From Prunus persica (lineage: Eukaryota > Streptophyta > Magnoliopsida > Rosales > Rosaceae), in NCBI RefSeq assembly GCF_000346465.2, contig NC_034016.1, forward strand, positions 1,153,481 to 1,217,480: DNA of 64,000 bases. The letters are read 5' to 3'. This document shows, piece after piece, positions 56,366 to 64,000 of the stretch (positions within the stretch are counted from its first letter, which is position 1; every line of letters begins with the position of its first letter). The position numbers and the translations under genes are program-made. The notes under the pieces are model-generated. The model was not told where the DNA came from, made no database searches, and saw only the letters and a program-made list of their open reading frames with translations.

Positions 56366-57750
56366 GTAGTCCCCCAAGTTCGCGGTCGAGAAGTAACTTC
56401 TGGGTTGGGAACTTGTGAGTTTTTGTAATTGTAACCGAGCATTCCAGCTTCATTGGGAGCTGTAGGGCACCCCCAAGTTGGCAAGCTAGGAGTTGCGTCA
56501 ACACATGGAATGTGTGATATAAGCTGTGTAAGCCTCTAGAACTGTTGGTAGCTGGGTACCTGGGTACTTAGGCATGTTGCAGATAGGATGGGAGCTGGGT
56601 CCGTAGGAGTTTTTTTTTTTTTTTTTTTTTTGGAGCTAGGCCTTCGGCAGGCTGGGTCTGTTGAAAATTTTGGAGACACACCATTTCTTCCATGGCCCTT
56701 GCCTTTTGGCAAGGGTCTAGCCATTTTTTTTTTTGAGCTTGGGAGCTAGACCTTCGAGGGGCCGGGTCCGTTGAAAATTTTGGAGACTCGCCATTTCTTC
56801 CATGGCCCTTGCTGTTCGGCAAGGGTCGAGCCCCTTTTTTTTTTTTTTTTTTTTTTTTTTGAATGGCCGGGCCTTCGGCAGGTTAAGGCTTGTGTAAGCC
56901 TCTCCAAGAAAACTTCATGACCCCTGCCGTTCGGCAAGGGGTTGAAAATGTGACTTGGGTTATTTTAGGGCCTCATGGATTTGGCCATAAGAATGAGTTG
57001 AGTCTTAGGTGGGCTTGCAGCAAGATGGTTGGGTATTTTTATGTGGGCTTCGGCAATTGGAAAGTGCTAGGGTTATTCTAGGGCACTCAAAGGCTTGCCG
57101 CTTGGTAAAGTTGAGGTGTTGTTGAAGGGTGTCGTTCGGCAAAGTAGCTTGGGGAAATTGGAGCGGTGCGTTTGGAATAGGTGTTCACCGTTCGGTAAAT
57201 TGTCTTGGGGAAATAGGAGCTGTGCCCTTGGAATAGTGGCTATCGTTCGGCAAAGTGTCGTGGGGAATTGGAGCCGTGCGCTTGGAATCGGGTGGAGCCG
57301 TGTGCTTGGAATCGGGTTCAGCCTTGTGCTTGGAATCGGGTTCAGTCGTGCGCTTGGAATCGGGTTCAGCGTTTGGGGCTGCTGCGCAGATTCGGCAAGT
57401 CCTTCGGCAGGTAGTTTCGAGCAAGGGTGGAGAAAGATCGAAGCTGGAGTTGGTCCTTCGGCAGGTAGGCTTCGATCGAGTTGAGTTGGTCCTTCGGCAG
57501 GTCTTCGTTCGAGTTGCTGGATCTCCTTCAAGTCGCTGGCGAGACAACTGCGGTAGGGCTACACGGCTGGTTCAAGTCTTCGGCAAGGCGGCGCAGCTGG
57601 AGTGTGCATGCTGATCGGCAGGTGCTGTCTGAGGTGCTGTCCGAGGGAGTGAAGACCGTTTAGGAGCTGCTGCTCAACCCTTGCCGATCGGCAAGGGTGT
57701 GGAGAGTGTGTTTTGGGCCGAGGCGTGAATCGAGGCGTGGGTACCCTTGG
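56366..57750 (-). repeat. Palindrome-rich non-coding region next to the LTR
   Basis: The start matches 31965-32180. Imperfect palindromes of the CCCTTGCCGTTCGGCAAGGG type occur at 56696, 56806, 56921 and 57678 (the last with GATC at the centre). Long T tracts (56610, 56832) and a 24-bp tandem array (57272-57367) are present. No protein is recognised. Confidence 0.7.
57272..57367. repeat. 24-bp tandem repeat x4
   Basis: Four units of the type AGCCGTGCGCTTGGAATCGG plus 4 bases, exactly 24 bp each with small changes. Confidence 0.85.
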
Positions 57751-57755
57751 TTGGC

Positions 57756-57763
57756 TATAAATA
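57756..57763 (+). promoter_or_regulatory. TATA box of the antisense gene
   Basis: GGCTATAAATAGG on the plus strand lies about 150 bp before a GT donor (AACAAG|GTTAGA at 57914) and about 400 bp before the ATG at 58161. It reads opposite to the retroelement, so it would serve the antisense gene. Confidence 0.6.
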
Positions 57764-58160
57764 GGAACTTGGAGTGGTGAAGGCACCACACTTGAGTTGA
57801 GGAGAGAAATTGTGAGAAATTGAATAGGAGGGGAAGAGATTTCCGGCGAGAGTGTTGTGGTGGTGCTTGTGGCTGAGGTGATTTCCGGCGACCCTTACGT
57901 GGTGGTACGAACAAGGTTAGACCTCATTTCGCTTGAACTTTTGAATTGAAATGTCTTGCTTTGCATGAACATGTTGAAGGCTAGGAAGAACACTTTGAAT
58001 ATGAGCATGAATTTGATGAACACGTTGAACATTTGTATGAACATGTTGAATTCTTGCTTGGTATGAACAAGCATGAAGATTTGCCAAATTTTTCTGTTGT
58101 TGTGGTTTGATCCTCCTTGCATGTGCATTAGTTCATTTTTCTTATTTTTGCATATTGTAG

Positions 58161-60353
58161 ATGTCTGAAAGTTCTGATAGAGAAAGTCCCGACCCCCTGC
58201 CTTTGGTGGGGATGACACTGAGAGTGAAGAGCCCAGCCAATATATTTGTTCTGAAGAGGAGAGTTCAGAGACAGAGGGTATGGTAGAAGGCATTATAGAA
58301 AGTAGGATGATAGGGCATGGGGGTGAGAGGGGTGAGCCATCGGTAGACTCTGGGTCGGCTGCATATAGGGAGATGCAGAGGAATTACATAGAGTTAGAGG
58401 CTATAGCAAACCGGGTTCTAGCCTTGCCTCATATGCAAGAGGTGGGTTCAATGTCAGAGGGATTAGACATTCGGGTTGGTGTCCCGTTGCCGAGGCGGAA
58501 TACGCTTACAGAAGCCAAATTGGCCCAGCTGCGGACAGACTTTTGTGTTCCAACCTATGTGGGCTTGAGGCTACCCACTGCGGCTGATGTAGTCAGATAT
58601 CCTTCGGATGGCTCCGTGATGATTTTTACGGATATGTATCGGCACGGCTTTAGACTACCCTTTCATCCGTGGGTGCAGATGATGTTGGCTAAGTTGGGGT
58701 ATGCGCCGCGGCAGTATAATCCCAACTTTTGGATTCTTCTTCATAGGGTATACATCGCTTGGTGGTTGGCTGGGTTGGGGGAGCCAACGTTTGAGCAGTT
58801 CATGTACTTGTACTCTATTTCGAAGCAGCAGCGGAATTTTGGCTGGGTACTGGCTAATTGCCGAAAGGCGAAGGAGAGGGGCTATTTTATTAAGCACAAG
58901 CCAACTACGCAAAAGTCCTGGAGGAACAGGTGGTGCATGGCTTATGGGGACTGGGAGAGTCCACCAGGGAAGAGCGTTGTCCAACACATTCCTACCCACT
59001 TCCAGTCTATAGGTCTTTGGCCCCATCCCTTAAGACTGTCTAATGCTTGATTGTGTTTTGCTTTGGCTCTTATTCTTGGTTCTGTATTTTGTCTGTGCTA
59101 GTGTAAATGGCTAAGTAGTATCTAACCTTTGATGCAGGTTCAGTGAAGTGGGGCCCTATCTCCAAGGAGCAGGAAGACGAGGTTGAGTGGGTAAGGGCGC
59201 AGCTGTCGGAGACCGAGCGTGAGTGCGGGAACCTAGTCACGCAGAAGAATTTGTTGGAGTCCGGACTCCTTCAAGGTAGTAAGTACCTGGGTCATCTTTA
59301 TTAGTTGTGTGCTGAGCCTTTTGTGGTTGTGACTAATGTAATTGTTTTATTTGTTTTGACAGTGGCTGGCATTATAAGAGGGAGCACAAAAGTGGCAGTG
59401 GATATTGATGAGGCTAAGATGCAGAAGCGGCTTAGGGAGTCTCGGGCTAAGAAGGCAGAGAAGGGTGCTGGAAAACACCCCAGAGATGATGATGAGGGTC
59501 GGGTTGTTGACGTGCTGGGGAAGAGGAAAAAGCCTTGGAAGAGGCTCATCAGCATGTGATGGGGTCGGGGCCGAGACTTCCGCCTTTTGATCTGCAGGCG
59601 CTGCCAAAGCTCCCTTTCGGCATGGAGGACGTGTTTGCTGAAGGGGTGGAGAAGGTGGACTTCGGTAGGCTACGCCAGCAGAAGAAGGAGGTGAACCTAG
59701 CTATGCACCGACAGGAGGTGCCCTTGGTGAACGTCTTCCTGAAAGGCGTGAAGAGTGATCCTGAGGCTCTGGCGAGGACCCCAGCCTCTTCTTTCATAGA
59801 CCGGGCCCAAAAGACGATCCTCACCTCTGCCTATGTAAGTGTTGGCCTTCTTTTATGCATTTTTTGTTGGATTATTCTTGTTTGGGTTGACTGATGTTGT
59901 TTTGTTTTGCAGGCATTTGGCGAGATGTATGTCAGCATGGCCAAGGCGGATAAAGAGATCCAGAGGCTGAAGAGGCGTGATAAGCTGGCCAAGAGCAAGA
60001 TGGCGAAGGCGCAGGAGGCCATCCGAGAGAAGAACGCCCTGCTGGTGCAAAAGGCGGCCCTGGCCAAGGAGGTGGAGGAGCTGAAGAGGTCGAAGGCTGA
60101 GGAGGTGGCTGCTGCCCGAGTCGAGGCGATCGAGTCCTTCCGAACCTTAGAGGAGCTGAAGAGCTACATCATGGACCGACTAGTGGATGAGCAGCTTTGA
60201 TGGGAAGATAGGTTGGTTAGGTTCAACCCCTCGGTTGAGATTAACTTTGACACGAGTGGCGAGCCTCTTGCACAGAGTTCTCCTGCTGATGCTAGCATCC
60301 CGACACCAGAGGCGGAGCCGGCCACTGAGGATGCCCCTTCGACCGAGTCGTGA
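58161..60353 (+). pseudogene. Antisense spliced gene of the Tat-type element (putative gypsy-type transposon protein)
   Basis: The gene runs against the element. Exon-like parts are 58161-59047 (MSESSDRES.. after a TGTAG acceptor), about 59140-59270 (SVKWGPISKEQEDEVEWVRA), about 59363-59835 and 59914-60353, separated by short GT..AG intervals with TTGCAG- or TTGACAG-type acceptors. The first exon carries the domain common in plant gypsy-associated proteins (FRLPFHPWVQMMLAKLG, IAWWLAGLGEPTFEQFMYLY). The later ones form a charged coiled coil (REKNALLVQKAALAKEVEEL). Lesions are frame changes near 58195 and 59525, and a TGA after MDRLVDEQL at 60198-60200 with the frame continuing to 60353. Similar antisense ORFs are known between pol and the 3' LTR of Tat elements. 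The role is unknown. Confidence 0.7.
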
Positions 60354-60713
60354 AGGCGTTGCCTTCTTTATGTATTCTAACTGATGTACTCTAGCTATTT
60401 TGTATTCTAGCTATTTTGTTGGAACACTTTGCCTTACGCGGAGCAAGGTTGTTTATTTTTGTTGTGTATGAACAATTTGCCTTGCGTGGAGCAAGGTTAT
60501 TTTGATTTATGATATGAGACTTGGTATGTGATATCAATTGTGCTAGTAAAAATAATAACCATGTGAGTGCATGAGAATGAGCCGGAGTCAGGCATTTCAT
60601 TGAAATAGGTGCCGAAAGGCAGAAGGTACAAGAGTTCTAGGGTCTAGATACGTTTACTCCTACCTTATAGTAAATGCTCAAGACTAAAGTATTGTCCTAG
60701 GGTCTAGATATGT

Positions 60714-62078
60714 TTACTTGTAGTAGTACTTGAGGTGGTCAGCGTTCCAGGGATGAGGCAGCGTCTTGCCTGTGGGATCGCGAAGCTGAAAAGTGCCGGG
60801 GCGGCAGATTTTGATAATCTGATAAGGACCCTCCCATGTAGGGCCGAGGGTACCTTCGGTAGGATTTTTGGTAGCCAAGGAAACCTTGCGCATGACCCAG
60901 TCCCCCATTTTGAAAGCGCGGGGCTTGACTCGGGAGTCGTAGTATTTGGCGATGCGTTGTTTGTACGCGACATTGCGCATGCTTGATTGGTCATGGAGCT
61001 CGTCAATGAAGTCGAGGTTGAGGGCCAACTGCTCGTCATTGGCCTTGGCATCGTAAGTGGAGGTTCGATATGTGGGCTGGCCAATCTCTACCGATGCCAC
61101 GGCCTCGATTCCAAATGATAGGGAGAACGGCGTTTCATCGGTGGATGTGCGAAAGGTGGTTCGGTAGGACCAGAGTACTTCCGGGAGTAGTTCTGGCCAG
61201 CAGCCCTTGGCTTTGTCAAGTTTTGTCTTGAGGGTCTTCTTGATAATTTTGTTCACGGCTTCGACCTGGCCATTGGACTGAGGATGGGCTGGGGAGGCGA
61301 AACACAGACGAATCTTGAGGTTAGAACAAAATTGTTTGAATTTGGCATTGTCAAATTGCCGGCCATTGTCTGTGACGATGGAGTTGGGGATGCCGAAGCG
61401 ACATACAATACTTTACCATACAAAGGTTTCGATGCGGGCCGCAGTGATGGTGGCCAAGGCCTCGGCCTCAGCCCACTTGGTGAAGTAGTCTACGGCCACA
61501 ACTGCATATTTGACTTGGCCCTTGCCCTCTGGCATCGGTCCAATGAGATCCAGTCCCCATTGGCCAAATGGCCAAGGACTGACCATGGCAGTCAACGGTT
61601 CTGCCGGGAGTTGTGGAATGTTGTCAAATCTCTGACACTTGTCGCATTTCTGGGTGAAGGCCTGGGCGTCAGTGTGGAATGAAGGCCAGAAGTATCCTTG
61701 GCGGATTGCCTTATGGGCCAGTGAGCGTGCACCCGAGTGGTTACCGCAGATGCCTTCATGGATTTCTCAGAGGACATAGATACCCTCCTCTGGAGTCAGG
61801 CATCGGAGGTAAGGAAGGCTGAAACCCCGCTTATATAAGGAGCCGTTAATGATCAGGTATCGGACAGACCGATGGCGAACGCGTCGTGCCTCAGTCGGAT
61901 GAGCCGGTAGTGTTTCGTTCTGCAAAAACTGGAGGATGGGGTCCATCCATGTAGGGCTGTGATCAATGGTGCAGATGAGTGGGGCTTGTGTGCTGGGCTG
62001 GTCTAAGAATTCGATGTGGATGTGGCGACCTACGCCCTGCTCCAAGGCTGATGCCAACCATGCTTGCTTTGGTTGCAA
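60714..62078 (-). pseudogene. Integrase remnant of the truncated Tat-type element
   Basis: One minus-strand frame holds the zinc finger (HEGICGNHSG.., CDKCQRF), the core acidic residues in GLDLIGPMPEGKG, VTDNGRQF and NGQVEAVNK, then the C-terminal part (SRVKPRAFKMGDWVMRKV, LGPTWEGPYQIIKI) to the stop at 60714. Two in-phase stops interrupt it: TGA at 61767-61769 and TAA at 61413-61415. The upstream RNase H and RT are missing because the element is truncated at about 62085. Confidence 0.88.
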
Positions 62079-62085
62079 GCTAATA

Positions 62086-62514
62086 TTTCCTCCCTATATC
62101 TTTCAATTACAATCCTATTATAAGCATACTGCTAATTGAGATGCTAGTTTTGAGTTAGTTTCATCTTAAAATTGACAACATGTAACCTGCATTTCATAGT
62201 CAGATGACTATATATCCCACAGTTACTTCATTCTTGTCCAGGTTGTCTTTCCTGTCTATATCAATCAAATATAATTCACAAATATGTTGCTTATTGATTA
62301 CTTTCTCCTTTTACTCTTAGGACGTGAAAAGGAGATTAAAATGAAGGAGAATATTTAAAAGGGTATCAATTCTGAAGCAAGTTTTGTGCTAGCAACATGG
62401 AAACTCAGGTTCTTAACTTGGTCTACTGTTCTTTAATGTATAGGGGCAGAGAATTGGTCTACTGTTCTATAATCTCTTACTAAAACTTTTTTTTTTTAAA
62501 TCTTGGTTTTGCAG
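62086..62514. other. AT-rich DNA after the element break, intron-like
   Basis: Low-GC sequence ending in a T12 tract and a GCAG acceptor at 62511-62514. No exon is seen inside it. Confidence 0.35.
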
Positions 62515-62601
62515 TACAAGAAGGCAGAGCTAACTCATACACAAGAACAAATTGATGAAATTCGGATCGAATGGGCAGCGTTTATGAGCAACCATATGTA
62601 G
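62515..62601 (+). CDS. Possible terminal exon of an unrecognised host gene
   Basis: After a strong acceptor (T-rich tract then TTTTGCAG) the sequence reads YKKAELTHTQEQIDEIRIEW, then AAFMSNHM and a TAG: 28 codons of charged, helical-looking sequence. The upstream exons are not visible, having been lost or separated by the truncated retroelement. The frame after the acceptor is assumed. Confidence 0.35.
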   Translation, partial: YKKAELTHTQEQIDEIRIEWAAFMSNHM

Positions 62602-62871
62602 CTAATCTATTTCTAATTATAGTAATGCTATGGATATGGTATTTTGTATGGATATAGTAAGAATCAAGATTGGCAAACTATGTAATTACTATTTAATCTT
62701 CAAGTTTTATGAAATAAACAAATTTTGAGTATATATATGTATGGTGTGGGTAATAGCAGATTTGGACCTGATTTTATTATTCACAAAGCATTATGGTTGT
62801 TTGTTTTGGTTAAAATCGTTGTTGAGAACCATTGGAAACGAAAAAAAAAAAAGGAAGCTAAAATGTCAAAT
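62602..62871. other. Intergenic DNA
   Basis: AT-rich. The first part may be the 3' UTR of the preceding possible exon. Nothing else is recognised. Confidence 0.35.
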
Positions 62872-63271
62872 CACTACGTCCAGTTTTACAGTTGATAAAC
62901 GATGGTTTTTTAAACAATACCGTCTTCTTTATGATTAATAGACGATGATTTTTTAACAAACTGTCGTTTTTAGAGTTAATAGAAGACGGTTCTTCAAAAA
63001 ACAGTTGTTTTTACAGTTAATAGACAACGTTTTTTTCCAGAAAAATTGTTGTCTTTACAATCAATAGACGACTGTTCTTTAAATCAAACCATCGTATTTA
63101 TATAAATAGATGACGGTTGAGAATAAAACCGTCGTCTTTACTCTTAATAGACAACAGTGAATTACCATTGTAGTTTGACATTCAAAAATATGAAGGTCGA
63201 TTTAACAACGGTTTTCGAAACAGAAAGACTACGGTTTTTCCCGGTCGTCTATTTCAATTTTTGTAGTAGTG
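62872..63271. mobile_element. CACTA-type MITE
   Basis: 400 bp beginning CACTAC and ending GTAGTAGTG (inverted CACTACTAC). The interior is packed with subterminal repeats of AATAGACGACGGTT type in both orientations (for example about 62937, 62980, 63063, 63106), as in CACTA elements. Non-coding. The adjacent 3-bp sequences (AAT and TTG) do not match, so the duplication is not supported. Confidence 0.65.
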
Positions 63272-64000
63272 TTGATACCAAAAAGGGCCATGTAAATAGT
63301 AATCATATATATATACACGGGTCGTTTCGTATATATACTTAATTATCCAGTAATGTGTACATACATACATATATGTAGTTAAAAAATTATTATGTTACTT
63401 TGCTTTTTAGGTTAGCAGTATTGCGTTCTTAGCAATTCACATTAACCTAATTGAACTACAATATTCTTCAAATGAGTGTTTTATGATCATAATTAAAATT
63501 ATCTTATGTATCAAACCAAAACTTCACTAAAAACCCTACGTTAATTTTGATCTGCATACACATAATAAAACAAAAAGAAAGAAAACAAGAGAGAAATACT
63601 ATTGGGACGCAAGAAGTAGGAAACTTCTCATTGGTGTCTGTAGTATTATTTTAGAGGAATTTATTAAGATACATAAAAGGTTAATTAGTGTTTTAATTGG
63701 TCCCTTACCATTACCCTTCTGGGTATTATATATAAAGCATATATATTTATTTGACGACATGCAAGGTAGATGCCTTATCAAAGTGTAGCCTAGATTTTTC
63801 GGGCCTCAACAATAGGGAGCTTCAGTTGAGGGACACCCTTGTAGGGCTCACTTCGTATTGTATTTCACTAATCCATACAGTCTATTTTGTAAATACTTAT
63901 TCCAAGATCATCTCTACAAAAAATCACTTAAATCCGATATCATTTGACCACTCAATTGAATTATCGAAATTTTAGTACTGTCTTAAAACACCTTATTTAT
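63272..64000. other. Intergenic DNA with a dispersed repeat
   Basis: Around 63800-63975 the words GAGCTTCAGTTGAGGGA, GACACCCTTGTAGGG and AAAAATCACTTAAATCCGA recur from 3745-3960. No gene is recognised. Confidence 0.4.

Larger units (their letters stand above)
55866..62085 (-). mobile_element. 5'-truncated Tat-type gypsy element related to the outer element
   Basis: The left end is a 500-bp LTR (55866-56365) of the same family as 31461 and 54429. Internal DNA continues rightward (the element reads leftward) through palindrome-rich non-coding DNA, an antisense gene (58161-60353, +), and an integrase remnant (60714-62078, -). It ends abruptly at about 62085 inside the RNase H-integrase linker. 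RT, gag and the 5' LTR are absent, and no repeat of AACGT (55861-55865) was found at the right edge. This supplies the missing coding context for the non-autonomous outer element. Confidence 0.85.

Overview
The window is nuclear DNA from a flowering plant, almost certainly a woody eudicot. The evidence is a small number of intron-containing plant genes (a YUCCA-type flavin monooxygenase and a Casparian-strip membrane protein), AT-rich intergenic DNA, and dense LTR retrotransposons, MITEs and SINE-like repeats. A Rosaceae source is my impression from the repeat style and is not proven by anything in the sequence.

Layout. 1-6.2 kb is gene space: a four-exon YUC10/11-like gene (+; a 203-bp Mutator-like MITE sits in intron 1), a second copy of that MITE with a perfect 9-bp target-site duplication, and a single-exon multi-pass membrane protein gene (-). 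8.7-11.4 kb holds a decayed exon series of a phage-type (T7-like) organellar RNA polymerase gene, cut inside an exon by a 1451-bp solo LTR. 12.3-18.6 kb is an old Ty1-copia element (-) whose integrase core has been replaced by about 1.8 kb of foreign, gene-like DNA. 19.3-23.8 kb is a younger Ty1-copia element (+) with one frameshift and two stops. 25.1-26.1 kb is an intact three-exon CASP gene (-). 26.2-31.4 kb is intergenic, with a foldback element and a SINE with an 8-bp duplication.

31.5-54.9 kb is a nest. A non-autonomous LTR element (about 505-bp LTRs, minus strand, TSD AGCAC) landed in a callose-synthase-like fragment. It was later split by a 17.4-kb Ty3-gypsy element of Tat/Ogre type (2831-bp LTRs, TSD GTGGG). 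The 17.4-kb element has an intact gag, a pol with a frame change and two stops, and a 978-codon antisense gene encoding a plant mobile domain protein. 55.9-62.1 kb is a 5'-truncated relative of the outer element. It keeps an integrase remnant (-) and an antisense, apparently spliced gene with its own TATA box (+). 62.1-64 kb holds a possible terminal exon of an unrecognised gene and a CACTA-type MITE.

How the parts relate. The host genes are unrelated neighbours, in auxin biosynthesis and in the endodermal barrier. The retroelements make a layered record. LTR differences counted by eye order the insertions as copia-1 (about 3.6%), then the outer non-autonomous element (about 2.7%), copia-2 (about 1.3%) and the nested gypsy element (about 0.1%). 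The most interesting material is in the Tat-type elements: antisense genes with their own transcription and splicing signals, and repeated palindromic or conserved non-coding motifs.
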